Part shown: positions 1 to 6,664 of the stretch, piece by piece
How positions within the stretch are numbered: position 1 is the first letter of the stretch
Layout: every line of letters begins with the position of its first letter
Assembly (NCBI GenBank): GCA_018262975.1
Contig: JADFDG010000010.1
Coordinates: forward strand, 1-64,000
Origin: Gammaproteobacteria bacterium
Lineage (GTDB): Bacteria > Pseudomonadota > Gammaproteobacteria > Pseudomonadales > JADFDG01
DNA length: 64,000 nt
Reading direction: 5' to 3'
Program-made: the position numbers and the translations under genes
The notes under the pieces: generated by a model
Seen by the model: only the letters and a program-made list of their open reading frames with translations
What the model was told of the DNA's origin: nothing
Databases searched by the model: none

Positions 1-16
1 AGGGTAGCCTTGGGGG

Positions 17-77
17 TGGGTCAGTTTTGGGCGAGCATTACCCCGGGAAGTGGGTCAATTTTCGGTGGGCGTCAACA
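17..77. mobile_element. Candidate IS terminal repeats (IS21-like), truncated by the window edge
   Basis: Two imperfect direct copies lie at 17-40 and 51-77. Each begins TGGGTCA and continues with a TTTT and a G-rich block, and the second ends GTCAACA. Paired terminal repeats of this kind ending in ...CA are typical of IS21-family ends. No transposase is visible because the element would extend left of the window. The 3' end of the next gene runs into the outer repeat. The family assignment is from memory of such ends and is tentative. Confidence 0.35.
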
Positions 78-291
78 CCCTATCCCCGAACTGCGCGAAC
101 ATCCCGGCAACAGTCTGGTTCAGCGCGAGCGCTTCCTGATCAGAAAACAGGCGACCTCCACCTTCGATCCGGACGATGCTCTCGGCCGGATCGTCAGGGT
201 GATAGAGCAGCCCGGAAGAATAGAGCTGTCCGAACCACTGGCTCATTTCGTCGAAGGTTTGTGGCTGGAACGTCGGAATCCGTATCGACAT
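55..291 (-). CDS. Small hypothetical protein, possibly 3'-truncated and SOS-controlled
   Basis: This 78-residue soluble protein has no recognised family. It begins MSIRIPTFQPQ and contains no signal peptide or membrane segment. GGAG lies about 10 nt before the ATG at 291. A near-perfect LexA-type palindrome lies at 315-340, only 24 nt upstream, so damage-inducible expression is likely if the host LexA reads this box. The last five residues (TPTEN) are encoded inside the IS-like terminal repeat ending near base 77. The original C-terminus may therefore have been replaced by insertion of that element. A normal short gene that happens to overlap the repeat is the alternative. Confidence 0.5.
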   Translation of the reverse strand: MSIRIPTFQPQTFDEMSQWFGQLYSSGLLYHPDDPAESIVRIEGGGRLFSDQEALALNQTVAGMFAQFGDRVLTPTEN

Positions 292-314
292 GGCCGTTCT
301 CCGTAGAGGGATCT

Positions 315-340
315 GGATACTGTCTATATGAACAGTATCC
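315..340 (-). promoter_or_regulatory. LexA-type SOS box
   Basis: A perfect 9-bp inverted repeat is present: GGATACTGT (315-323), an 8-nt spacer CTATATGA, then ACAGTATCC (332-340). The core TACTGT-N8-ACAGTA matches the enterobacterial and pseudomonad LexA consensus at both arms, with an AT-rich spacer. It stands 24 nt upstream of the minus-strand gene starting at 291, and no plus-strand gene starts here. Confidence 0.6.
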
Positions 341-345
341 GTGCG

Positions 346-1047
346 TCAACGCAATGGCAGATGTCTCACCCCCTCTACTGCACACCTCCCCCTCCCCGCC
401 GCCTCCGCATACGCCCGGATCACCGGGTTCATCCCCTTCAGCGCCTCCTTCAGAAACCTCGCCACCACCTCCTTCGCATCCGGCCGGTACATCGCCCAGT
501 GCCCCAGCCCATGCAGCGCCGACACCTGGACGGCCTCGCAGTCGCTGCGCAGCGCCTCGGCCATCACGGCTATCGCCGCGTCGATCACCCGCGTCGGCGC
601 GTTGCCGGGGTACAGCACGAAGGTGTCCCAGAACATGTAGCAGAGGTAGTCGATGCGCTCGTCGCAGCGGTTGCCGATGCCGTCCACGGGGTCGCGGCAG
701 TAGCGCGCGAAGAAGTGGCGGTACAGGTCGCGCAGGGCGCGCACGCCGGCCACGCGTTCGTCCTCGGTGGTGTCCTGCAGGTAGCAGAACACGGTGTTGC
801 CGCAGCTGTTCTCGAACAGCAGCGACAGGCCGATGCCGATCTGTTTGCGGCTGTAGCGCGCGTGCACGGTCTCGTCGGCGAGTGCGCGGGTGATGAAGGC
901 GAGCGCCTGCGGCGGCGGGATCGCGTCGAAGTCCGCCGGCAGGTCGAGGGTGACCGGGTCGCTGTCTTCGGGCTGGCCGAAGACGGTGTGGAGGAAGGTG
1001 GGGTAGTCCATGGGGGATTGTGGGGGTGGGTAAGCGTCTTCCGCCAT
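346..1047 (-). CDS. Hypothetical helical protein (HEAT-like)
   Basis: This is a protein of about 233 residues that I do not recognise. It is rich in predicted helices and contains a stretch near the C-terminus (VQVSALHGLGHWAMYRPDA) that resembles a HEAT-type helical repeat. It has several scattered cysteines but no signal peptide. The frame stays open upstream to 1167, but that would run across the promoter region of the divergent toxin gene, so a start at 1047 (MAEDAY) is preferred. A second ATG at 1011 (MDYPTFL) is equally possible, because neither has a clear ribosome binding site. It is separated from the SOS-box gene by about 50 nt. Confidence 0.55.
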   Translation of the reverse strand: MAEDAYPPPQSPMDYPTFLHTVFGQPEDSDPVTLDLPADFDAIPPPQALAFITRALADETVHARYSRKQIGIGLSLLFENSCGNTVFCYLQDTTEDERVAGVRALRDLYRHFFARYCRDPVDGIGNRCDERIDYLCYMFWDTFVLYPGNAPTRVIDAAIAVMAEALRSDCEAVQVSALHGLGHWAMYRPDAKEVVARFLKEALKGMNPVIRAYAEAAGRGRCAVEGVRHLPLR

Positions 1048-1155
1048 GGTTCGGGCGCAGGCGCGCACAGCGGATACGTCACTTCGCGGACAGACGTGCG
1101 GTCGGCCCTGCGTTGAACTGGCAATCCCGCCGGCTTGAATGCGGCGTACCGAAAA

Positions 1156-1166
1156 TGATACGATCA
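1156..1166. promoter_or_regulatory. Candidate TA-operon operator
   Basis: The short palindrome TGAT-ACG-ATCA directly abuts the toxin start codon. This is where an XRE antitoxin would bind to autoregulate its operon. It is small enough to be chance. Confidence 0.25.
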
Positions 1167-1516
1167 TGCCTGCTGCGCCCGTCCTCGAGATCCGTTTCTA
1201 TCGTTTGGCGAATGGACGTGAGCCGGTTCGCGAGTTCCTGCAGGCGTTGCAGCGCAGCGACAAGCGGCAGGTTGGTGAAGACATCCAGGTTGTTCAGTTC
1301 CGCTGGCCACTGGGAATGCCATGGGTCCGGAAACTGGAGCCTGATCTCTGGGAAGTTCGCAGTGACGTAGTGGACGGCATCATTCGTACGCTCTTTACCG
1401 TGAATGGCAGCCAGATGGTGCTATTGCATGCCTTCTGGAAGAAGTCGCAAAGGATTCCTGCCCCGGAGCTGGTCGTTGCACGTGGCCGTCTGCGGGACGT
1501 TCGAGGTGGCGCGTGA
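1166..1516 (+). CDS. RelE/HigB-type toxin, Gp49-like (DUF891) family
   Basis: About 116 residues. The pattern is that of Gp49-like RelE/ParE-superfamily toxins: an N-terminal strand followed by LANGREPVREFL, a central GMPWVRKLEPDLWEVR, then IIRTLFTVNG and HAFWKKSQRIP with the basic residues typical of ribosome-dependent mRNA interferases. The family cleaves mRNA or otherwise arrests translation. The frame opens at 1139, but the ATG at 1166 gives the usual family N-terminus; neither start has a good ribosome binding site. It overlaps the downstream XRE antitoxin by 4 nt (GTGA), the toxin-first order usual for this subfamily. Confidence 0.8.
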   Translation: MPAAPVLEIRFYRLANGREPVREFLQALQRSDKRQVGEDIQVVQFRWPLGMPWVRKLEPDLWEVRSDVVDGIIRTLFTVNGSQMVLLHAFWKKSQRIPAPELVVARGRLRDVRGGA

Positions 1517-1797
1517 CCAACAAGCACATCGGCTCCAGCTTCGACGACTTCCTCGTCGCCAATGGTTTGCGAGAGGAAGTCGTTGCGGCGGCCATCAAGC
1601 AGGTGATTGCCCGGCAGTTGGCCGAACTCATGCGTGCCCGGAAGATCACCCGCACCGAGATGGCCGCGCGGATGAATACCAGCCGCGCAGTGGTCAATCG
1701 CCTGCTGGACGGTGACGACACCAGCGTGACGCTGGCGACCCTGGCCAGGGCGAGCCTGGCGGCGGGGGTGTCTTTGCAGGTGAGTTTTGGCGAGTAG
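1513..1797 (+). CDS. XRE-family antitoxin partner of the Gp49-like toxin
   Basis: 94 residues with a helix-turn-helix of the XRE class in the centre (RKITRTEMAARMNTSRAVVN), followed by a short helical tail. It starts with GTG at 1513, overlapping the toxin stop, which implies translational coupling. In this family the antitoxin neutralises its toxin by direct contact and represses the operon through the HTH. The DNA-binding residues look intact, so the pair is probably functional. Confidence 0.8.
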   Translation: MTNKHIGSSFDDFLVANGLREEVVAAAIKQVIARQLAELMRARKITRTEMAARMNTSRAVVNRLLDGDDTSVTLATLARASLAAGVSLQVSFGE

Positions 1798-1840
1798 CCT
1801 GGCCAGTCCCGGCTTGGCATGAGATCCGGAGGAACTCCCC

Positions 1841-2200
1841 ATGAACATCAAGCCAATCCGCAATGACGAGGACCTGCGTCAGGCGTTCGCGCGGCTCGAG
1901 GTGATCTTCCAGGCGGAGCCCGGTACGCCGGAGTTCGATGAGATGGAGATCCTGGCGACGCTGATCGAGGTGTACGAGAACCGCCATTACCCGATCGGTC
2001 CGGCCAGTCCGGTCGAAGCCATCCGTTTCCGGATGGAGCAGAAGGGTCTGACGCCGCGCGATCTCGAGCCCTACATCGGCGGGAGCGGTCGCGTTTCCGA
2101 GATCCTCAACGGCAAGCGTTCGCTGAGCCTGCGGATGATCAAGAACCTGCACGAAGGCCTGCGCATTCCGTACGAGAGTTTGCTGTCGGGGGCGGTGTAG
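1841..2200 (+). CDS. HigA-type antitoxin without a toxin
   Basis: 119 residues. The N-terminal half (MNIKPIRNDEDLRQAFARLE, then an FDEMEILATLIEVYE helix pair) and the C-terminal HTH (SPVEAIRFRMEQKGLTPRDL) match the HigA/COG5499 antitoxins, which normally follow a HigB mRNA interferase. A strong ribosome binding site CGGAGGAA (1827-1834) precedes the ATG. Only 43 nt separate it from the preceding XRE antitoxin, and no HigB-type reading frame is present on either side. It is therefore an orphan that could act as a transcriptional regulator or an anti-addiction factor. Confidence 0.7.
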   Translation: MNIKPIRNDEDLRQAFARLEVIFQAEPGTPEFDEMEILATLIEVYENRHYPIGPASPVEAIRFRMEQKGLTPRDLEPYIGGSGRVSEILNGKRSLSLRMIKNLHEGLRIPYESLLSGAV

Positions 2201-2291
2201 GGGCTGGGGTGCAGATCGCGCGGGCGCCTGTGCGCGGCGCCCCCACTCGCCGCTAGCCGCCATCCTCTGGCCTTGGTCGGCGGGAAGTGAC

Positions 2292-2315
2292 TGGTACCGG
2301 AAAGTGGTACCATGG
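2292..2315. promoter_or_regulatory. Paired TGGTACC sites upstream of the HicB-like gene
   Basis: TGGTACC occurs at 2292-2298 and again at 2305-2311, 13 bp apart. Each contains the palindrome GGTACC. The pair ends 5 nt before the HicB-like start codon, a position suited to autorepression by its ribbon-helix-helix domain. Confidence 0.35.
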
Positions 2316-2319
2316 GGCC

Positions 2320-2649
2320 ATGAACACCATGACCCTCGATGGCTATCACGCCAGGATCGAGTACGACCCTGACCTCGACGTGTTCCGCGGCGAGATCCTC
2401 GGTCTCAACGGCGGCGCGGACTTCTACGGCCGCAATCCCCGCGAGCTGCGGGCCGAGTTCCGGAAGTCCCTGCAGGTGTTCCTGAACGTGTGCCGGGAAA
2501 AGGGAATCGAGCCGCGCCGTCACTACTCAGGCAAGTTCAACCTGCGCATTCCGCCCGAGTTGCACGAGCAACTGGCCATCGTGGCGCAGGCCCGGGGCAA
2601 GAGCATCAATGCGCTGGCGCAGGAGGCGCTGCAGAAGATCGTGGCGTGA
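2320..2649 (+). CDS. HicB-family antitoxin without HicA
   Basis: 109 residues from the ATG at 2320. Residues 6-65 form the HicB-like fold (YHARIEYDPDLDVFRGEILG, then the RELRAEFRKSL helix), and residues 72-107 form a ribbon-helix-helix DNA-binding domain (KFNLRIPPELHEQLAIVA... SINALAQEAL). HicB normally blocks the small RNase toxin HicA. Here neither the 120 nt upstream nor the 45 nt downstream can encode a HicA, so the gene is solitary. An upstream GTG at 2287 is open in frame but would run through the TGGTACC sites. Confidence 0.75.
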   Translation: MNTMTLDGYHARIEYDPDLDVFRGEILGLNGGADFYGRNPRELRAEFRKSLQVFLNVCREKGIEPRRHYSGKFNLRIPPELHEQLAIVAQARGKSINALAQEALQKIVA

Positions 2650-2716
2650 GGGTCTGGCGGGGCGCCAGGCGGCCATGGTGAAAAACCCTGCTCTTGTCGG
2701 CTCGAGGCTGGCGTTA

Positions 2717-2774
2717 TGTCGATGGCATCGACACGTCAATGGGTCGTGTCGATAAATGTCGATTTCATCGACAT
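2717..2774. promoter_or_regulatory. Two inverted-repeat operators plus a half-site
   Basis: Two perfect dyads are present: TGTCGAT-GGC-ATCGACA (2717-2733) and ATGTCGAT-TTC-ATCGACAT (2756-2774). A lone TGTCGAT half-site lies at 2747-2753. The two dyad centres are 40 bp apart, close to four helical turns, so both face the same side of DNA. The block lies about 50 bp upstream of the promoter of the BrnA-like gene. Confidence 0.55.
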
Positions 2775-2820
2775 GAGAAGCAGTGGAAGGTGGCCTTGGG
2801 CCGGGGCGTGGGGCGCCACT

Positions 2821-2848
2821 TTGCCTGGTATATTTATGTACCTACAAT
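2821..2848 (+). promoter_or_regulatory. Sigma-70-type promoter of the BrnA-like gene
   Basis: TTGCCT (2821-2826) and TACAAT (2843-2848) are spaced by 16 nt in an AT-rich patch that stands out from its surroundings. The predicted start point is about 43 nt before the ATG at 2898. The -10 region overlaps an imperfect palindrome (TTTATGTA...TACAATAAA) that could be a repressor site. Confidence 0.55.
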
Positions 2849-2897
2849 AAACACCCGGGGCTTGTCGTTGCCATTGTCTGCGGGGAGGCGACCCACT

Positions 2898-3206
2898 ATG
2901 TCGAAAACACCTAAACGCCCGCGCATCGTGGTGCCGACCGAGGCCGACGACGAAGCCATCCAGGCCGCGGCCCTCGCCGATCCTGATGCCCGGCCGCTGA
3001 CCGATGCGCAGTTGCAGTCGATGGTGCCGATGAAGTCGCTGCGCGGTCGTCCCAGGTCGGAGCGGCCGAAGCAATCCGTGACGATCCGCTACAGCCCGGA
3101 AGTCATCGAGTATTTCCGCGCGACCGGAGCGGGTTGGCAGTCGCGCATGGACGAGGTGCTGCGCAAGTACGTGGCGCGCCAGCTTGGCAAGCAGTCAGGA
3201 GCGTAA
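2898..3206 (+). CDS. BrnA-type antitoxin without BrnT
   Basis: 102 residues. The basic N-terminus, the middle segment RPLTDAQLQSM and the C-terminal ribbon-helix-helix (KQSVTIRYSPEVIEYFRATG, then WQSRMDEVLRKYV) are those of BrnA (COG3514). BrnA pairs with the RelE-like RNase BrnT and represses its own operon. GGGGAGG at 2882-2888 is a strong ribosome binding site. The usual upstream brnT is absent: the 248 nt before this gene carry only operators and a promoter. It is the third consecutive antitoxin-type gene lacking a toxin. Confidence 0.7.
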   Translation: MSKTPKRPRIVVPTEADDEAIQAAALADPDARPLTDAQLQSMVPMKSLRGRPRSERPKQSVTIRYSPEVIEYFRATGAGWQSRMDEVLRKYVARQLGKQSGA

Positions 3207-3242
3207 ATTGGCGTAACTCCGCCGCCGACCTCAGCCTTGCGA

Positions 3243-3905
3243 CTACCAATAATCCGGCCGGATGGCGGGTGTCCTGAGTGTCGGCACTTTTGCCGGAAAC
3301 TGGCTGGCCGCGAGTTCCGCATCTTCAATGTGGCTGCGAGTCCAGTCGGCAAGTCCGGAGAGAAGCGCTGGGGTGGCTCGGCGGGTTTTGGCGCGTCTGG
3401 GAAGGATCAGTCCGATGGTGAGGTCGAAGTCCTCGCGAACAGCCTGCAGGGCCGGGATCATGTCGGAGTCGCCCGACACCAGAACAATCTGCTCTGCGCG
3501 CAGGCGCTCTGCATCTCGATAGAGGGTCAGAGCAAGCCTGACGTCAGTCTCCTTTTCGGTCAGGTGCCAGATCTCGACTGATTCGTCGCGGCTGGGAGGC
3601 CGGCCTGCCATACGGCGAGGCGCCATTCCAGCCTCAAGCTGGTGGCGGCCGAACACGATATCCGTACCTGTGGTCCGCAGCGCTTTCAGATATGCGTTCT
3701 GGGCCTCAACGGACGTTTGGCCCCGTCGCGCGAGCCGCGCTATGACTGGCGAGGTGAAATAGCGAAGCGCCACAATCCGTGACGAGGGAGACTCGCTCTG
3801 GAGGATGCCCTGGATCAGCGCATGCACATTCAGCCACTTCCATGGCGTGCCCTGCAAACATCCGTAGTAGAGGTTATAGCCGTCTACGTAAACCGCGGTC
3901 CGCAT
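3243..3905 (-). CDS. NYN-domain (PIN-like) nuclease, LabA/DUF88 type
   Basis: 220 residues. The NYN fold is shown by VYVDGYNLYYG near the N-terminus and VLVSGDSDMIPAL in the middle. The acidic residues D8, D121 (KETDV), D146 and D148 form the expected metal-binding set of this RNase superfamily. The ATG at 3905 is preceded by AGGAAGG; an in-frame extension to 3965 exists but would translate a 5' hairpin. Members of the family cleave structured RNA, and the target here is unknown. The gene converges on the BrnA-like gene with 36 nt between, next to the toxin-antitoxin genes, so a role in RNA turnover or defence is possible but unproven. Confidence 0.75.
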   Translation of the reverse strand: MRTAVYVDGYNLYYGCLQGTPWKWLNVHALIQGILQSESPSSRIVALRYFTSPVIARLARRGQTSVEAQNAYLKALRTTGTDIVFGRHQLEAGMAPRRMAGRPPSRDESVEIWHLTEKETDVRLALTLYRDAERLRAEQIVLVSGDSDMIPALQAVREDFDLTIGLILPRRAKTRRATPALLSGLADWTRSHIEDAELAASQFPAKVPTLRTPAIRPDYW

Positions 3906-3936
3906 GCGTCGGCCTTCCTTGGCCCCAAAAAGGCGA

Positions 3937-3954
3937 AGCCGGCTTTCGCCGGCT
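3937..3954 (-). other. Hairpin in the 5' leader of the NYN gene
   Basis: AGCCGGC-TTTC-GCCGGCT forms a 7-bp stem with a 4-nt loop, about 30 nt upstream of the NYN start codon. It has no U-run, so it is more likely a leader structure than a terminator. Confidence 0.35.
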
Positions 3955-4084
3955 CCGGTGTCCAAGACTTAACGCGAACTTAATCGCAGTGCCAAGGACC
4001 AGTAGAATCAGCCTACCACAGGGCAAATGCCTGTAAAGAGGTGTTTGTCCCTACCCGATGTGCGACCGGGCGCACGCCCCAAAC

Positions 4085-4113
4085 AAAAAGGCCGGCATCT
4101 CTGCCGGCCTTTT
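4085..4113 (-). terminator. Rho-independent terminator of the MaoC gene
   Basis: AGGCCGGCA (4089-4097), loop TCTC, TGCCGGCCT (4102-4110), flanked by AAAAA on one side and TTT on the other. It works in both directions. On the minus strand it lies about 30 nt past the stop of the MaoC-type gene and is followed by a U-run. The remaining sequence back to 3965 shows nothing else recognisable. Confidence 0.85.
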
Positions 4114-4140
4114 CCGTTCAGCGGCTCCCCGCCTCACCCA

Positions 4141-5040
4141 TCACGCGAACAACGTCACCTTCGCGTTCGAGATCACGTCGATGCCGCGCTCTTTCACGCC
4201 GGCCTTGACGATGATGTCGGTGTCCGACTCTTTCCACATCGAGACCACGATCGTCTCGCCCGGCATGACCGGCGAGGAGAAGCGGACCTTGATGGAGCGG
4301 AACCTGGTCGGGTCGCCGCCGGCGAAGCCGTCGATGACCGCGCGACCTACGTTCGCGAACGTGCACAGGCCGTGCAGGATCGGCTTCTCGAAGCCGCCCA
4401 TCTTGGCGAACATCGGGTCGGCGTGCAGCGGGTTCTTGTCGCCGGAGAGGCGGTACAGCAGCGCCTGGTGGCCCATGGTCTTGTATTCCAGGACCTTGTC
4501 CGGGGCGCGGTCCGGCGGGTTGTTGCCGGCTTCCGGGGCTTTCGGGCCGTTCGGCGCGAAGCCGCCTTCACCGCGGATGAACGTGGTGAACACGTTCTTG
4601 AACAGCGGCTCGCCGCTGGCCTTGTCCTTGGTGAGCACTTCCACTTCGATGGTGGCGCCCTTGCCGCGCTTCTTCTCTTCGTCGAAGCCCTTGTCGTAGA
4701 TGCCGGTGAGCTTGGCTTCGTTGATGACGGTGGCGTTCACCGGCATCGGGGCCTTGAGGATCTCCAGGTACTGTTCGCCGTGGAGGATCATCATCGGGTT
4801 GATCTGGATGCCCGGGACGGTCATCAACGACATCAGGGTGCCGAACACCGGGATCACGCCGTAGGTCGGCAGGGCCTTCAGGCCGTTCTCGTAGGTGTAC
4901 TGCAGGACTTCCTTGCTGGTCGGGTCCTGGTCGTAGCCAATGCCGGCGCCCAGTGCGTACAGGATGATCTGGTCCTGGGTCCAGCTTGCTTCGGCGGGCG
5001 GGAGTTGGGCGCCAAGCGCCTTGCCGGGATCGATAGCCAT
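4141..5040 (-). CDS. MaoC-type 2-enoyl-CoA hydratase (two hot-dog domains)
   Basis: 299 residues. An N-terminal degenerate hot-dog half is followed by a C-terminal catalytic half with the hydratase-2 signature GDKNPLHADP (D201, N203, H206), then KPILHGLCTFANVGRAV. The layout is that of the hydratase part of peroxisomal multifunctional enzyme 2. The expected reaction is hydration of trans-2-enoyl-CoA to (R)-3-hydroxyacyl-CoA. The ATG at 5040 has AGGAG 8 nt upstream; a longer frame to 5148 has no support. It diverges from the acyl-CoA dehydrogenase, with the REP triplet in the shared upstream region, which suggests that both act on the same acyl chains. Confidence 0.88.
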   Translation of the reverse strand: MAIDPGKALGAQLPPAEASWTQDQIILYALGAGIGYDQDPTSKEVLQYTYENGLKALPTYGVIPVFGTLMSLMTVPGIQINPMMILHGEQYLEILKAPMPVNATVINEAKLTGIYDKGFDEEKKRGKGATIEVEVLTKDKASGEPLFKNVFTTFIRGEGGFAPNGPKAPEAGNNPPDRAPDKVLEYKTMGHQALLYRLSGDKNPLHADPMFAKMGGFEKPILHGLCTFANVGRAVIDGFAGGDPTRFRSIKVRFSSPVMPGETIVVSMWKESDTDIIVKAGVKERGIDVISNAKVTLFA

Positions 5041-5288
5041 CGTCGCTCTCCTTGGATTTGTGGGTCGCATGGGCGGGCGCCGGCGTACGGGCGGCCCGCG
5101 GGGCCCATGGAAGATGGCACATCCCGCCGCCCGGGGGGATGACCACAACTATCGCAACGGCGAACTGATCGGTTAATCGCCGCCACCCCCCCCGGCCACC
5201 GGGACCGGAGTGGCCAATGGGGATGGCCGTTGCCGTCATTGACCCCCGGCGGCGGGGGGGTATCCCATCGGGGCGGCACCCACCCCAT

Positions 5289-5390
5289 GTAGAGAGGGGG
5301 CCATGCCCCCGATTGCTCTTCGTAGCGAGGGGGCCGTGCCCCCGATTGTGAACAAGAGCAAAAGCCTCGGGGGCATGGCCCCCTCTCTAC
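5289..5390. repeat. GTAG-REP triplet (two direct, one inverted)
   Basis: Units lie at 5289-5312 and 5322-5345 (plus) and 5367-5390 (inverted). Each unit is GTAG, then GAGAG or CGAG, then the hairpin GGGGGC-CAT-GCCCCC, then GA; the second unit has loop CGT. The cluster fills the end of the 370-bp gap between the divergent maoC and acyl-CoA dehydrogenase genes and stops 10 nt before the dehydrogenase ribosome binding site. No other element is recognised in 5041-5288. Confidence 0.9.
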
Positions 5391-5410
5391 AAAAATCATG
5401 GAGCGAGACG

Positions 5411-6652
5411 ATGTTTGAACCGAGCGAGATGGCGAAGATGGCCGGGCAGATGGCCAGGCAGTGGACCCAGGCGAAGCTGTTCCCGGCGCTGCCCGCGCTG
5501 GAGCACGGCGAGATGCTGCCCTACGACCTGATGCGCGACATGGCGAAGAGCTTCGGCATCCGCGACATGGCGAAGATGGCGCTCGAGAAGAAAGTGAAGA
5601 AGATGCGCGAGGCCGGCGGCAACGAGGGCGCCAAGGGCGGTGGCCTGGCCGCGCTGATGGCCGACGGCAGCGCCGACGCCATGGACCCGATGATCGGCAC
5701 CATGATCGCCAAGGAACTCTGCAAGGCCTCGCCGGGCTTCTCCATGAGCTACGGCGTGTCGGTGGCGCTGGCCGGCGGCGCGATCATTTCCAAGGGCACC
5801 GCCGACCAGATCGAGAAGTACGGCATTCCGCTGGCCACCGTGGACAAGATCGGCTCGTGGTGCCTGACCGAGCCGGGCGCCGGTTCCGATGCATTCGGTT
5901 CGATGCGCACCACCGCCAGGCCCGATGGCGACGACTACATCCTCACTGGCCAGAAGACATTCATCACCAACGGTCCGTGCGCGGACATTTTCGTGGTGTA
6001 CGCCAAGGTGGATCGCGGACAACCGAAGGCCGAGCAGCAGGTGAACGCGTTCATCCTCGAGAAGGGCATGCCGGGCTTCAGCCAGGGCAAGCCCATGAAG
6101 AAGATGGGCATGCGCGATTCGCCCACCGGCGAGCTGTTCTTCGACGAGGTGCGCGTGCCGAAGTCGCAACTGCTGGGCGGCGTGGAGAAAACCGCCGAGG
6201 GCCGCGCCGATACCAAGGAATCGCTGGGCACCGAGCGCTCCGGCATTCCGGGCATGGCCTGGGGCATCATCGAGGAGTGCCTGGATCGCTCCGTGAAGTA
6301 CGTGAACGAGCGCAAGCAGTTCGGCCGCGCCATCGGTGACTTCCAGGCGGTGCAGCTGGACATCGCCGACATGTACGTGAAGCTGAAGAACGTGGAGAAC
6401 ATCTGCTACCGGCTGGCCTGGATGCAGAAGAAGGGCATCAACGATCCGGCGTTCATCAACGCCTCCAAGGCCTACTGCTCGCAGGCCTGCGTGGACGTGT
6501 CGCTGCGCGCCATCCAGCTGCACGGCGGCTACGGCTACATGGAGGAGTACCACATCGAGAAGCTGGCCCGCGATTCGAAACTGCTTGAGCTGGGCGCCGG
6601 CACGACGCACATTAACTACCTGTCGGCGGCGAAGGCCGTTCTCGCGCAATAA
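5411..6652 (+). CDS. Acyl-CoA dehydrogenase
   Basis: 413 residues. It carries the acyl-CoA dehydrogenase FAD/substrate signature WCLTEPGAGSDAFG (from W150), a GGYGYMEEYHIEKLARD region whose E379 sits where the catalytic base of medium-chain enzymes lies, and RKQFGRAIGDFQAVQ before the last helices. It oxidises acyl-CoA to trans-2-enoyl-CoA with FAD, passing electrons to ETF. The start at 5411 has GGAG at 5400-5403; the in-frame extension upstream is just translated REP sequence. An acyl-CoA synthetase follows after 12 nt, so the four genes to 10855 look co-transcribed. Confidence 0.9.
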   Translation: MFEPSEMAKMAGQMARQWTQAKLFPALPALEHGEMLPYDLMRDMAKSFGIRDMAKMALEKKVKKMREAGGNEGAKGGGLAALMADGSADAMDPMIGTMIAKELCKASPGFSMSYGVSVALAGGAIISKGTADQIEKYGIPLATVDKIGSWCLTEPGAGSDAFGSMRTTARPDGDDYILTGQKTFITNGPCADIFVVYAKVDRGQPKAEQQVNAFILEKGMPGFSQGKPMKKMGMRDSPTGELFFDEVRVPKSQLLGGVEKTAEGRADTKESLGTERSGIPGMAWGIIEECLDRSVKYVNERKQFGRAIGDFQAVQLDIADMYVKLKNVENICYRLAWMQKKGINDPAFINASKAYCSQACVDVSLRAIQLHGGYGYMEEYHIEKLARDSKLLELGAGTTHINYLSAAKAVLAQ

Positions 6653-6664
6653 AACAGGTGACCT

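Noticed and set aside
5303-5410. N-terminal extension of the acyl-CoA dehydrogenase (MPPIAL...)
   Set aside because: It is translated REP sequence; the family N-terminus and the ribosome binding site point to 5411.
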